Origin: Gammaproteobacteria bacterium
GTDB taxonomy: Bacteria; Pseudomonadota; Gammaproteobacteria; JAABTG01
NCBI GenBank assembly: GCA_034522055.1
Contig: JAXHLS010000002.1
Coordinates: 2,747,549-2,811,548 of the forward strand
Length of the DNA: 64,000 nt
Direction of reading: 5' to 3'
The notes under the pieces were generated by a model. It was given only the letters and a program-made list of their open reading frames with translations, did no database searches and was not told the DNA's origin. This document shows, piece after piece, positions 47,864 to 58,025 of the stretch. The first letter of the stretch is position 1. The number at the start of each line of letters is the position of its first letter. A program made the position numbers and the translations under genes.

Positions 47864-48859
47864 ATGTCCGTCATCGCCGAATGCCTGTCCGAAGTCCGCC
47901 TGGGGGCGCCCCGGACTCATCTTAACTTGACCCTTTATCCGCTCCTCGCGGAAGGGCCGGCCGAGCCTGGTTACCTGCTGCTGGACGCCGCCCTCGATTC
48001 CGGCTGCGCCCACGTGACCGAGGTCTCGGAGTCCGGCAGCGTGCCGGAACTCAAGTTCGTCAACGATTGCGGGAAGCCCGTGCTGCTGCTGGACGGCGAG
48101 GAACTCATCGGCGCCAAGCAGAACCGCATCCTCAATCTCACCGTGCTGGCCCCGGCCCAAGCCACCATCGTCATCCCGGTGTCCTGCGTCGAGGCCGGGC
48201 GCTGGAATCGCCGCTCGGAGGAGTTCACCAGTGCCAAACGGGCCCACTACGCCGCCGGCCGCGCCCGCAAGGCGGCGCAGGTGAGTGCTTCAATGCGCTC
48301 ATCCGGCTCGCGGCGGAGTGACCAGGGCGAGGTGTGGTCGGACATCGCAGAGAAGTCGGCCCGCATGGAGGCCCATTCCGACACCGGCGCAGCCGAGGCC
48401 CTCTACGAGCGCCACCGGGAATCGCTGGAGGCATTCAAGTCCGCCTTCGTGCCCTTCGAGGGCCAGGTCGGGGCGCTGTTCGCCATCGACGGGCATGTGG
48501 TGGGGCTCGACCTCTTCGATAGCCCGGCCACCCTGGCCGCGGTGCAGCCGAAACTGGTGGAGAGCTATGCCCTGGATGCCCTCGACAGCCATAAACGTGA
48601 GGCGGGGGCCTCCGACCCCCAGTCATTCCTCGAATCCGCCACCCGGGCCAGGGTGGAAACCTTCCCGGCGTTGGGCGAGGGTGAGGACTTGAGGGTCCGG
48701 GCCGATGGCCTCGCGGGCGGCGCCCTGGTGAAGGACGCCCGGGTGGTCCACCTCTGCTTGTTCCGGGTAGCTGCCGACGAGAACCAGCGCGCACAGCGCA
48801 CCAGCCGGCTAGCCCGGAGCTACCAGCGGCGCCACGGCTACACGGGGGAACGGTCATGA
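47864..48859 (+). CDS. ARPP-1-like protein (ADP-ribosylglycohydrolase/phosphatase-associated family)
   Basis: 331 residues with a strong GGGGGAGG site. Recognisable stretches are LLLDGEELIGAKQNRILNLT, VLAPAQATIVIPVSCVEAGRW and FKSAFVPFEGQVGALFAIDG. As I remember, this is the ARPP-1 family, named for its gene neighbourhoods with ADP-ribosylglycohydrolases and phosphatases, and both partners occur just downstream here. The core is predicted to be a beta-rich enzyme or ligand-binding fold; function unknown. The stop overlaps the next start (ATGA). Confidence 0.75.
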   Translation: MSVIAECLSEVRLGAPRTHLNLTLYPLLAEGPAEPGYLLLDAALDSGCAHVTEVSESGSVPELKFVNDCGKPVLLLDGEELIGAKQNRILNLTVLAPAQATIVIPVSCVEAGRWNRRSEEFTSAKRAHYAAGRARKAAQVSASMRSSGSRRSDQGEVWSDIAEKSARMEAHSDTGAAEALYERHRESLEAFKSAFVPFEGQVGALFAIDGHVVGLDLFDSPATLAAVQPKLVESYALDALDSHKREAGASDPQSFLESATRARVETFPALGEGEDLRVRADGLAGGALVKDARVVHLCLFRVAADENQRAQRTSRLARSYQRRHGYTGERS

Positions 48860-49635
48860 AGGAACAGCACCTCATGCCTGCGCCAGTCCGGGGCCGCTAC
48901 TCGGTGGTGTGGAAGTTCATGCCCGAGGGTTGGGGCGAGGACATCTCCGCGGCCCCGGCCCCGGGCGCCATGCCCTATTTCGTGGACGGGGAGGACTACG
49001 AGCGCCTGGAGCGCAAGGAGCGCGTCCAGCTCAAGGGCTATGCCCTGCTGTGTGGGATCCTCATCTCCTGGTTCGAGCCGGACAAGTTCATGGCGGGGCG
49101 CGAGCGGGCGCTCGACTGCTTCCTCGAGGACATGGTGGAGCGCCTGCGCCAGGACCTGGCGATGCCCTCCGTAGAGGCGATGATCCTCGCCGCTGCCGAC
49201 CGTGTGCGGGAGGACCACGGCCCCCTGCTGGCCTCGCGCATGCTCACCGCCGCCATCCACCTGGCGCCGACCAGCACGCCCGTTCGTTATCAGCTCATGG
49301 TGGACGTGTGGCGCTGCCTGGAGACCCTGGACGACGTGGACCAGAATGGCGCCCTGGGCTTTATCCACCAGGTCTACACCGACGCGGACCTCACGGGCGC
49401 CGATCCGGACAGGGTGGAACTCATGGACTATATGCACATGGTGGCGCTGCGCTTGACGGCCGGGCCGGACGACTACAAGCGCTTCTTCTGGGAAACGGCG
49501 TCCAAGCACATCCACGATCCCGCCCTGCGCCACCGGATGTTTGACTTGATAGAGGACGATTCACCACGATTCCAGGACTATCGAATCGGGACTGACGGCG
49601 GGGCGCATGCGGGAGGACGAGATGACAGGGGGTAG
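48856..49635 (+). CDS. Conserved-looking protein of unknown function in the ARG/phosphatase cassette
   Basis: 259 residues, helical and acidic (GYALLCGILISWFEPDKFMA, CLEDLD-like segments, RFFWETASKHIHDPALRHRM). No domain recognised. It overlaps both neighbours: the ATG overlaps the ARPP-1 stop and its 3' end overlaps the ADP-ribosylglycohydrolase start. Such tight coupling implies a stoichiometric partner in the same pathway or complex. Confidence 0.8.
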   Translation: MKEQHLMPAPVRGRYSVVWKFMPEGWGEDISAAPAPGAMPYFVDGEDYERLERKERVQLKGYALLCGILISWFEPDKFMAGRERALDCFLEDMVERLRQDLAMPSVEAMILAAADRVREDHGPLLASRMLTAAIHLAPTSTPVRYQLMVDVWRCLETLDDVDQNGALGFIHQVYTDADLTGADPDRVELMDYMHMVALRLTAGPDDYKRFFWETASKHIHDPALRHRMFDLIEDDSPRFQDYRIGTDGGAHAGGRDDRG

Positions 49636-50620
49636 GGCGCAGCGTCATGGGGAGAATCGCCGCGACCGCTACCGGGGAGCACTCCTGGGGCTCGCTGCGG
49701 GCGACGCCCTCGGCACCACCCTGGAGTTCAGCCCGCCGGGCGGTTTCACGCCCATCACCGGCATGGTGGGCGGCGGCCCATTCGACCTGGAGCCCGGCCA
49801 GTGGACCGACGACACGTCCATGGCCCTGTGCCTGGCGGAGAGCCTGTTGGCGTGCGAGGGATTCGACCTCTTCGACCAGATGGCCCGCTACGTGCGCTGG
49901 TATCGTGAGGGTCACCTTAGCAGCACCGGCACCTGCTTCGACATCGGCGCCACCGTATCCGCGGCGCTGCGCCGCTTCGAGACCCAAGGCAACCCGCTGG
50001 CCGGCGATCCCGACCCGCGCTATGGCGGCAACGGCTCCCTGATGCGTCTCGCTCCGGTGCCCCTGGCCTTCGCCCACGACCCCGCCGAGGCCATGCGCCT
50101 GGCCGGGATCATGTCCCGCACCACCCATGCCGCGCCCGAGCCCGTGGATGCCTGCCGCTACTACGCCGGACTCATGGTCGGCGCCCTGAACGGCGTGCCC
50201 AAGGCGGCGTTGCTGGCGCCCCGTTACAGCCCGCTACCCGAACTCTGGGAGGCCAAACCCCTGGCGCCACGCATCGATGAGGTCGCCGCTGGCTCGTTCA
50301 AGACGAAGCAGCCCCCGGACATCCGCGGTACCGGCTACGTGGTCCAGGCCCTGGAGGCCGCCCTGTGGGCCTTTCATACCACCGACGACTTCGAGACCGG
50401 TGCGCTGGCCGCCGTCAACCTCGGCGACGACGCCGATACCACCGGCGCCATCTACGGCCAGCTGGCCGGGGCCTTCTATGGCGCCGATGCCATTCCCCGC
50501 TCCTGGCGCGAACGCCTGGCCCGGGCCGAGACCATCACTGCCATGGCCGACGGCCTGCTGGCATTGTCCATCCGGCTGGCCAAAGGGACCGAAGACCGAC
50601 TGGAGAAGGCGGCACCATGA
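49622..50620 (+). CDS. ADP-ribosylglycohydrolase (DraG/ARH family)
   Basis: 332 residues from ATG 49622 with GGAGGACGAG upstream; an ATG at 49607 is also in frame. Metal and substrate motifs are all present: GALLGLAAGDALGTTLEF, GQWTDDTSMAL, GNGSLMRLAPV and GDDADTTGAIYGQLAGAFYG, the two Mg sites of ARH enzymes. It should remove ADP-ribose from proteins or nucleic acids, or hydrolyse an ADP-ribose derivative. It is coupled to the TPR gene by an ATGA overlap. Confidence 0.93.
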   Translation: MTGGRAQRHGENRRDRYRGALLGLAAGDALGTTLEFSPPGGFTPITGMVGGGPFDLEPGQWTDDTSMALCLAESLLACEGFDLFDQMARYVRWYREGHLSSTGTCFDIGATVSAALRRFETQGNPLAGDPDPRYGGNGSLMRLAPVPLAFAHDPAEAMRLAGIMSRTTHAAPEPVDACRYYAGLMVGALNGVPKAALLAPRYSPLPELWEAKPLAPRIDEVAAGSFKTKQPPDIRGTGYVVQALEAALWAFHTTDDFETGALAAVNLGDDADTTGAIYGQLAGAFYGADAIPRSWRERLARAETITAMADGLLALSIRLAKGTEDRLEKAAP

Positions 50621-51267
50621 CGGACGACGAACACATCCCACTGACCTTCGAGGAGGCCGAGGGTCACCTGCGCCGGCAGATCGCCCGGTGCGAGGACCGT
50701 GCGACCCGGGAGGCGCTCACGTTAGATCGGGTGGTCCTTTACAGCCGCGCGGGACACCACGCCGAGGCCAGGCAGCTGGTGCGCGAACTCCTCAGGACCC
50801 CGGCGAACCCGGCGGACGAGGCCCGGTACTTGCTCAACCTCGGCCAGCTTCAGGAGCAGACGGAGGACTTCCAGGATGCCCGGGACAGCTACCTGCGGGG
50901 CCTGACGCTGGACGCGGGCGAGGCCGGGGTGCGCTACCTGCTCAACAACAATCTCGGCTACACCCTCAACCAGCTCGGGGAGTACGAGGCCGCACAGGCA
51001 TACTGTATCAAGGCCATCGAGATCGACCCGGCCCGCCACAACGCCTGGAAGAACCTGGGCGCCTCGTTTGAAGGGCAGGGCCGGCCAGCAGCGGCTGCCG
51101 GGATGTACCTCAAGGCCGCCGAACTACACCCCCGGGATCCCCGGGCGCTGTGCCACCTCGTGGAACTGGTAGCGCAGCACCCGGAGGTACCTGCCGAAGT
51201 GGCGGACTTCGACCAGAGGCTGGACCACTGTCGTCGGCGCGCCGAGGCGGCTAACGGGAATGCGTAA
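50617..51267 (+). CDS. TPR-repeat protein
   Basis: 216 residues. At least three TPRs: DEARYLLNLGQLQEQTEDFQ, VRYLLNNNLGYTLNQLGEYE and NAWKNLGASFEGQGRPAAAA, each with the W/LxxLGxxY...A pattern. Likely scaffold that brings the ADP-ribosylglycohydrolase and phosphatase together. Start overlaps the upstream stop; its 3' end overlaps the phosphatase start by eight bases. Confidence 0.85.
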   Translation: MTDDEHIPLTFEEAEGHLRRQIARCEDRATREALTLDRVVLYSRAGHHAEARQLVRELLRTPANPADEARYLLNLGQLQEQTEDFQDARDSYLRGLTLDAGEAGVRYLLNNNLGYTLNQLGEYEAAQAYCIKAIEIDPARHNAWKNLGASFEGQGRPAAAAGMYLKAAELHPRDPRALCHLVELVAQHPEVPAEVADFDQRLDHCRRRAEAANGNA

Positions 51268-51832
51268 GGGAATGCCCATGAAACCCCGAACAAGCAGCAC
51301 CCATCCCCTGGAAATCGCCACCCTGAAACTGCCCGGCGGCGGCCGGCTGGGCCTCACGTTCTGCCCCGGCAAGCACGACCCCCACGCCATGACCGGCCCC
51401 TGGGAGCGGGACCTGGACACCGATCTCGCCGCCATCACCGCCTGGGGCGCCACCACCCTGGTGACCCTCATGGAAACCCCGGAGCTCATCTACCTGCGGG
51501 TCGCCGATCTTGGCACCCGCGCCAAGGCCCACGGCCTCACCTGGCATCAGCTGCCCATCCCCGACGTGTCGATACCCGGCGAGGACTTCGAGGCCGCCTG
51601 GCCCGCCGCCAGTGCCGACCTGCACCGCCGCATCCAAGAAGGCGAGGGCATCGTCATCCACTGCCGCGGTGGCCTCGGCCGCACCGGCCTGGTGGCCGCG
51701 CGGCTGCTCATAGAACAGGCTGAGCGCCCAGAGAAGGCCCTGCGGCGGGTGCGTGAGTCGCGACCGGGTGCGGTAGAGACACCCGAGCAGGAGGAATTCG
51801 TGCTTCACAAGTGCCGGGTCCGCGACGTATAA
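51260..51832 (+). CDS. Dual-specificity/tyrosine-phosphatase-fold protein (CDKN3-like)
   Basis: 190 residues (an internal ATG at 51278 is possible). The active-site loop is VIHCRGGLGRTGLVAARLL, the HCxxGxGRT signature with Cys and Arg in place, and a general-acid Asp may sit in PIPDVSIPGED. In this neighbourhood the substrate could be a nucleotide phosphate (for example ADP-ribose 1''-phosphate or a 2'-phosphate) rather than a phosphoprotein, but that is inference. A 29-base gap separates it from DUF6361. Confidence 0.9.
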   Translation: MRKGMPMKPRTSSTHPLEIATLKLPGGGRLGLTFCPGKHDPHAMTGPWERDLDTDLAAITAWGATTLVTLMETPELIYLRVADLGTRAKAHGLTWHQLPIPDVSIPGEDFEAAWPAASADLHRRIQEGEGIVIHCRGGLGRTGLVAARLLIEQAERPEKALRRVRESRPGAVETPEQEEFVLHKCRVRDV

Positions 51833-51861
51833 GTGGAAATTTGGAATAACAAGAACTGACA

Positions 51862-53076
51862 ATGGAACCTGCTTTGACATGGCTGGACCTCACGGTGCGC
51901 GACCGTGAGAAGATGCAGCGAGTGCTCGACCTCTTCAGCGAGCAGGGTACCGTGGACGAGATGGGACTCGGGACCCTACGCGATGCCCTGTCCGATGCAC
52001 TTTTCCCTGGCACCTCTTCAATCCAGACTCGCCTGAGGTACGTGCTGTTCATCCCGTGGCTCTACCAGCGGCTGGCACCGCGGGTTCGCAGCGGGGAGAT
52101 TATGGATGTGAGCCGGGCGGCACGGGATGCGGAAACAGGGTTGATCGGGCCCTTGCTGGATAGCGACGACACACAAGGCGTCATCGGATCCATGGCGAGG
52201 TCGCGGCTTAGCCGGCTGCCATCGGAGGTCTATTGGGGCGCCATGGTGCGCTGGCGAGTCTTCTCTCACTCGAAAAGCCAGAGCTGGCTCCATACCCACT
52301 TCGAGAGCTTGGCCCACGGCATCTCGGAGACCGGCCGGCCCGATGATCCGGGCATTGTGTGGAGCCGACAGCCCATCTGGCACCCGCGCCTGCCCCCAGC
52401 GCCAAAGGGGTTCCCGTGGAAGGCCTCATTCGACCTGGCCGCCGAGGAGGCGGACTTCATCAGAGGGCGGCTCGAGGAGCAGTGCGGCGGGACGCTGCTG
52501 GCCTGGCTGGCACGAGCGGGGAGTGCCACCCCGGCCGAAAGCTTCTGGGAAGACCCTGCAGCCCTCGGGGCGAATCGGAAGATTGCATCCACGGTTGAGT
52601 TGGCGCGGCGTTTCTCCCTGCACGTGGAGGGCATCCCGCTCCTCTACAATCTGGTACTGGCCGAACACTACGCGAGGCAGCATGGCGACGATCAGGGATT
52701 GATCAGTGACTATCAAACGGAGCTTGACGAATGGGCCGCCCGTGAGCGGTCGGAAGCGCCGTTCGGGCCACGGGCCCTGTGGACGTTCGTGGCCGAGCAG
52801 GACGGGCGTCTGGTCGAGCCTCAGCGGCGGTTCGTGGAGAGCTGGACGAGGCGGGTTACCGCGATCGGTCCCGCCGCGGTGGCCAGCGACGCGTTCCTGA
52901 AGAACCTCGTCGAGCATCGCGAGCTCCAGCTCAAGGGTCCGCGGGCACGGCTGGCCAATGCCGGGCGGTTGCTCGACTGGAGCTGCCGCGGCCGGGTGGG
53001 GGTGGGGCGCATGGACTTCCGCTGGTTCCGCGTCCGCCAGCTCCTGACCGATCTGCACCGGGGCCTGGCAGCCTGA
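51862..53076 (+). CDS. DUF6361 family protein
   Basis: 404 residues. Opening LTWLDLTVRDREKMQRVLDL and the block TSSIQTRLRYVLFIPWLYQR match my memory of DUF6361, a family found beside PLD and helicase genes in defence islands. Conserved-looking YWGAMVRWRVF and SQSWLHTH motifs lie in the middle. No catalytic motif recognised. It is coupled to the PLD gene by an overlapping stop/start (TGATG). Confidence 0.82.
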   Translation: MEPALTWLDLTVRDREKMQRVLDLFSEQGTVDEMGLGTLRDALSDALFPGTSSIQTRLRYVLFIPWLYQRLAPRVRSGEIMDVSRAARDAETGLIGPLLDSDDTQGVIGSMARSRLSRLPSEVYWGAMVRWRVFSHSKSQSWLHTHFESLAHGISETGRPDDPGIVWSRQPIWHPRLPPAPKGFPWKASFDLAAEEADFIRGRLEEQCGGTLLAWLARAGSATPAESFWEDPAALGANRKIASTVELARRFSLHVEGIPLLYNLVLAEHYARQHGDDQGLISDYQTELDEWAARERSEAPFGPRALWTFVAEQDGRLVEPQRRFVESWTRRVTAIGPAAVASDAFLKNLVEHRELQLKGPRARLANAGRLLDWSCRGRVGVGRMDFRWFRVRQLLTDLHRGLAA

Positions 53077-54866
53077 TGCTCTCGCCGGATACCCGCGCCG
53101 TCGCGGTCGACCTGTTGCGCCCGCCACCGGGCTATCGCTTCGACACCGCCGTGATCACCACCTACAGTCTGGACCTCGAGGCCCTCCTGGCCCTGCCACT
53201 GGCCACCCTCCAGCGGGTCGACGACGGCATCGAGGAGCTTCTCGAGGACCCGCTCGCCCTCGTGGAGCCACTGCGTGAGGCGGCGGAGCGCATTCGGGTC
53301 TTCGTGGACGAGGGGGGCATCGCCATTCCGCGCTCGGCGCGCCCGCTCTATGCCCTGCTGGAGGACAGCGTGCACCCTGTGCGCGCGCCTCACGGCGGCG
53401 CCTTCCATCCCAAGGTGTGGGTGGCACGCTTCCTGGACGCGACGGACCAGCCCCTGCTGCGGGTGGCGGTCATGTCGCGCAACCTCACATTCGACCGGTC
53501 CTGGGACGTGGCCCTCACCAGCGAGGGCGGACCGCAGGGACCAGGCAGGCGCCGCCCAACCCGTGCCCTTGGCAACCTGCTGCGGGAACTCCCGGGCCTG
53601 GCCACTGAAGCCCCACCAGATTCTGCTGTCGCTGCTGTCGAGACACTCGCCGCCGATGCGGAGCGTACCCTCTTCCCGGCACCGGAAGGCGCTGGCGACA
53701 ACATCGTCTTCCACGTCACCGGCATCGGCCCGAAACCCCAGCGCTGGCGCCCGCTCGAGACGGGCCGGCGCACCCTCGCCATCGCGCCTTTCGCCAACCG
53801 CAAGGCTCTCAAGTACCTGGCTGACCTCACCTCAGGCCCTTGCGAGCTGGTGAGCCGCCAGGACACCCTGGACGCGCTCTCGGCCGCGGACCTCGCTCCC
53901 TGGGAGTCGGTACATGTCATGGTGGATGCCGCAGAGAGCGAGCCGGAGGATGAGGCTTCGCACCACTTGAGCGGCCTACACGCGAAGCTCATCGTCGTGG
54001 AGCAGGGGCGCGAGGCGACTTGGCTCACGGGCTCCGCCAACCTCACTGCCGCGGCCTTCGAAGGCCGCAACGTTGAGGTGATGGCCGAGCTCAAGGGAAG
54101 AAAGGCTGGCCCCCGAGGGATGGGTATCGATCGCTTCCTGGACGCGGGCTTCCGCGGCCTCTGTGCGCCGTATCGACGCAGCGAGGCCGATACCGAAGGC
54201 GAGGCCGAACGCCACGCCCGGGAGCGGCTGGAAGCCATGCGCGACACACTCATCAAGGACGAGACATTGAAAGTGACCTGCAGCGACAACGGGGAGACTT
54301 GGTCCTGGGCTCTGGTCGGCGAATTGGCCATACCCGAAGGAATCGAGGTGCGGGCCTGGCCGATATCGTTGAGTGCGGACCAGGCCCGGTCCCTGGAACT
54401 GCCGCTCACTTGGAACCTGCCGGTGGAACAGCTGAGTACCTTCGTGGCCTTCAGGCTCCATGCGCCTGAAGCGCGGGTGGATGACATCGCCCTGACCCTC
54501 AAGCTGCCGGCGGAGGGGATCCCGGAGCACCGGCTGGCCTACGTGCTTCGCAGCCTCATCGATAGCCCCGAGAAGCTCCTGCGATTCCTGCGTGCACTGC
54601 TCGGCGGTCTCGACAGCCTGGTGATAGTCGACGAAACAACAAACCCAGGGCCGGCAGCCTCTCCGTGGCATATGGGGCCGGGCGGCGACGCCCTGCTGGA
54701 GGACCTGATGCGCGTGGCGTCCCGCGACCCGGAACGCCTGGAGCGCTTGCGGTCGATCATCCACGACCTGCGCGAGACGGAGTCCGACCCGCCCCTGGTG
54801 CCCGACGACCTGTACGCGATATGGGAGGCGGTAGATATCGTCGTCCGGGAGCGCGGGACCTCATGA
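53076..54866 (+). CDS. Phospholipase-D-superfamily protein (nuclease-like, defence type)
   Basis: 596 residues. Two PLD-like half sites: GAFHPKVWVARFL followed by SRNLTFDRSWD, and GLHAKLIVVEQ followed by TGSANLTAAAFEGRNVEVM. Each HxK is complete and the usual downstream Asn/Ser are present. PLD-fold enzymes with this pairing cut DNA or act as scaffolds in helicase-linked systems such as DISARM (DrmC). Start and stop overlap both neighbours, so it is translated with DUF6361 and the helicase. Confidence 0.88.
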   Translation: MLSPDTRAVAVDLLRPPPGYRFDTAVITTYSLDLEALLALPLATLQRVDDGIEELLEDPLALVEPLREAAERIRVFVDEGGIAIPRSARPLYALLEDSVHPVRAPHGGAFHPKVWVARFLDATDQPLLRVAVMSRNLTFDRSWDVALTSEGGPQGPGRRRPTRALGNLLRELPGLATEAPPDSAVAAVETLAADAERTLFPAPEGAGDNIVFHVTGIGPKPQRWRPLETGRRTLAIAPFANRKALKYLADLTSGPCELVSRQDTLDALSAADLAPWESVHVMVDAAESEPEDEASHHLSGLHAKLIVVEQGREATWLTGSANLTAAAFEGRNVEVMAELKGRKAGPRGMGIDRFLDAGFRGLCAPYRRSEADTEGEAERHARERLEAMRDTLIKDETLKVTCSDNGETWSWALVGELAIPEGIEVRAWPISLSADQARSLELPLTWNLPVEQLSTFVAFRLHAPEARVDDIALTLKLPAEGIPEHRLAYVLRSLIDSPEKLLRFLRALLGGLDSLVIVDETTNPGPAASPWHMGPGGDALLEDLMRVASRDPERLERLRSIIHDLRETESDPPLVPDDLYAIWEAVDIVVRERGTS

Positions 54867-57800
54867 CGCGGCCGGATCTGAATGCCATCCTGGCACCCTT
54901 GAAGCCCTTCCAGCGCCGCACGGTGGACCACGCCTTCCACCGACTGTTCGAGGCCGGGGACAGCACCAGCCGTTTCCTGGTGGCCGACGAGGTGGGTCTC
55001 GGCAAGACCCTCGTCGCCCGGGGCGTCATCGCCCGCGCCATTGATCTTTTATGGGATGATGTTGGTCGGATCGACATCATCTATATCTGCAGCAACGTCA
55101 GCATCGCGCGCGCAAACCGCGAGAAGCTTCGGGTAAGTGCCGGCGAAGAGCAAAGCGTCGCACTCTCCACACGGCTCACCATGCTTGCCACCGATCTGGC
55201 CCCGAAGGAGGGGCGAGCCAGCCTCACCGAGAGCCGGCTCAACTTCGTGAGCTTCACGCCCTCCACCTCATTCGACATGGGGAACTCCAGTGGCCAGGCA
55301 AAAGAACGTGCGGTGCTCTTCCGCCTGCTGTCCCCCCTGGTGAGCCGCCGCATCCCGCTTATGAACCTGTTGCAGGGTGGCGTCACCCGCACCGACCGGT
55401 GGCGGCGGATGCTGGAGGAGAGTGAGAGAAACATCCCCCTGGAGCCCGGTATCCAGCAGCGCTTCGTCGCCGAGTACGGACGTCGCCCGGACGTGAGTAA
55501 CGAACTCGAGGCGCTTCTTGACGAATGGTTCGCCCGCCACCGCAAGCACTGGCCGGAGCCGACCCGACAACGGCGCAACCGGCTCATCGGCGAACTGCGC
55601 CACCTGCTGGCCGGGATCTGCGTAGACGCCCTGGAGCCGGACCTGGTGATCCTCGACGAGTTTCAGCGTTTCAAGTCGTTGCTGGAGAACAATGCGGAGA
55701 AGAGCGACCCTGCGGCCGAACTGGCCCATGCCCTGTTCCGGGCGCGGACACCCGAGGGGCACCCCGTCCGTACCCTGCTGCTCTCGGCCACCCCCTACAA
55801 GCTTTACACGGCGGATGCGGAGATCGAGCAGGAGGACCACTACGCGGACTTCCTGGCCACGACGCGGTTCCTGATGGCGGAAGACGAGGCTCGGGTGGCG
55901 GGCCTCAAGAAACAGATTGGAGCCTTCAGCGCTGCCTTGAAACGTGCGGCCTTCGGGGACGTAAGCGCGGTCGCGCCCGCCAAGGTGGCGCTGCAGGAGA
56001 CGCTCCTGGCCGTCATGACCCGTACCGAGCGGGTGGGGGCTACGGCATCCCTCGACGGCATGGTGGAGGAGGCCAGGACGGGGCTCGCGCTGCTGCACCA
56101 GGACGTGCGGCAATACGTGGCGGCCGACGCCCTCTTCAGGGCCGTCGGTGACCAGGACCCCATCACCTACTGGAAGTCCGCGCCCTACCTGCTGCACTTC
56201 ATGCGCAACTATCGGTTCAACGAGCGCCTGGAGGAAGCCCGGGACCCACCTTCTGATAAGCTGACGCGCGTGCTGCACGACCATGCGTCGTCATTCCTGC
56301 AGGCCCGGGGCCTCGAAGCGTGGGCACCTCTGGAGCCCGCCAACGCCAAGCTGCGCGCTCTCGCCGGGGACCTGCCTGGACGGCGGGCTGTGGCGCCTGC
56401 TCTGGATGCCGCCCACGGTCCCCTACTGGCCGCTCGAAGGCCCCTTCGAGGGCCAGGAGGACCGCACCAAGACCCTGCTGTTCTCGGCATGGAACGTGGT
56501 CCCGGAGGTGGTGAGCGGCGTGCTCAGCTACGAGGCCGAGCGCCGGATGATGGACGGGCAACTGGAGGCTTACCAGGACCCTGCCGGTCAGCAGTCACCG
56601 CGCCTGCGCCTGACCCACAGCACGGGCGGCAATCGGTCACGTCACCGGCTGTTCCTGCTGCTGTTGCCTTGTCTCCCACTGGCTGATCTAGCCCATCCCC
56701 TCGAGGCGCCCCCGGGCGTGGACCGGAAAGCGTGGGTGCGAGGGCAGGTGGAGGCCCTCTTCAGCAGTCCAGGGCTTCCGGACCCGCCAGAAGGGCCGGT
56801 GGACGACCGCTGGGAATGGGCCGCTCCATTGCTGGTCGATCCCGGGCTGCGGGGGTTCCTGGAGGCCTGGCACGGCGACGGCGAGCTTCCCAGGCCGAAC
56901 CCGGAGGTGTTCCCCGACTACATAGCCGATCTGCGCGACCTGGATGTCAGTACGCTCGGGCGGAGGCCCGATCACCTCGAAGAGCTGCTGACGGAGGTCG
57001 CCCTCGGCTCGCCCGCCGTGCTCGCGGCCCGGACCCTGCGCAGCGCAGGGCTGGAAGATGACGCACGACGCAGGGCGGGCGTTCGCCTCGCGGAGGCCTT
57101 CTGGGGCCTTTTCAACCGGCCCGCCGTCATCTCGCTGCTGGATCAGCTTGCCCGCGGGGAGACCGACACGTCGCGGGAGGAGGGTTTCTACTGGCGCCAA
57201 GTGCTGCGTTACTGCATCGCCGGCAATCTCCAGGCCGTTCTGGACGAGAGCTGGCACCTCATGTGGGAGCAGAGGGCGTGGTCGGACACGGCCGATCGCA
57301 CGGCACTCGCCGAGGCGTGCGCCAAAGACCTTGCAGAGCAGGTTCAGCCCCCCGTCGCACGGGTGCACGCGCACTTCTACAAGACGAGTGATGTCGGCGC
57401 CATCGAACGGGATGAGCTTCGAATTCGAACCACCTTCGCCCTGCGCTTCGGCGACATCCGCACCGAGGACGGGAATTTCACCCAGGACCGGGTGCGGGAG
57501 GCCTTCAACAGTCCCTTCCGCCCTTTCGTGCTCACCTCCACCTCGGTGGGCCAGGAGGGCCTCGACTTCCATCCCTGGTGCCACCGACTGATCCACTGGG
57601 ACCTGCCGGGCAATCCTGTGGACCTGGAGCAGCGCGAGGGCCGGATCCACCGTTACAAGGGACACGCCGTGCGCCGGAACGTGGCCGCCGCCCACCACGC
57701 CGAGGCCCTGGGCCAGTGGCGGCCAGGCGACGATCCCTGGCAGCTCATCTTCGACCTGGCACATCGGGCGGCCCGGGCCGCTGGCGCCAGCGACCTCGTG

Positions 57801-58025
57801 CCCCACTGGCTTGCCGCTGGCGACTGGCGTGTCCAGCGCCATGTGCCCCTGCTGCCTTTCTCAAAAGAGGTTGCGGTCTTCCAGCGCCTGAAGCGCCAAC
57901 TCGCCGCCTACCGCGTGGTCTTCGGCCAGCCCCGCCAGGAGGAGCTGATGACGTTGCTGGAGAACGCCGACCTGGACACCGCACTACTGCGGGACTGGGC
58001 GGTGGACCTCACGCCCCGTTCATAG
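54863..58025 (+). CDS. Large SNF2/DEAD-type helicase, frameshifted near 56376
   Basis: The frame from ATG 54863 (overlapping the PLD stop) carries FLVADEVGLGKTLVARGVIA (Walker A), LVILDEFQRFKSLL (motif II, DEFQ) and LLLSATPYKLYT (motif III). After LRALAGDL the protein continues one frame over as DGGLWRLLWMPPTVPYWPLE, so an extra C in CTGCCTGG (56375-56376) breaks the gene. The rest holds motif V-VI features: SVGQEGLDFHPWCHRLIHWD and GNPVDLEQREGRIHRYKG. The intact product would be about 1053 residues. It should unwind or translocate on DNA for the PLD/DUF6361 partners. Confidence 0.85.

Noticed and set aside
52779-53075. Upstream extension of the PLD gene frame
   Set aside because: The extension overlaps the end of DUF6361 and is Arg/Gly-rich filler; the coupled ATG at 53076 is the natural start.
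54665-54862. Upstream extension of the helicase frame
   Set aside because: It overlaps the PLD coding end in another frame; the ATG at 54863 overlaps the PLD stop and begins the homologous protein.
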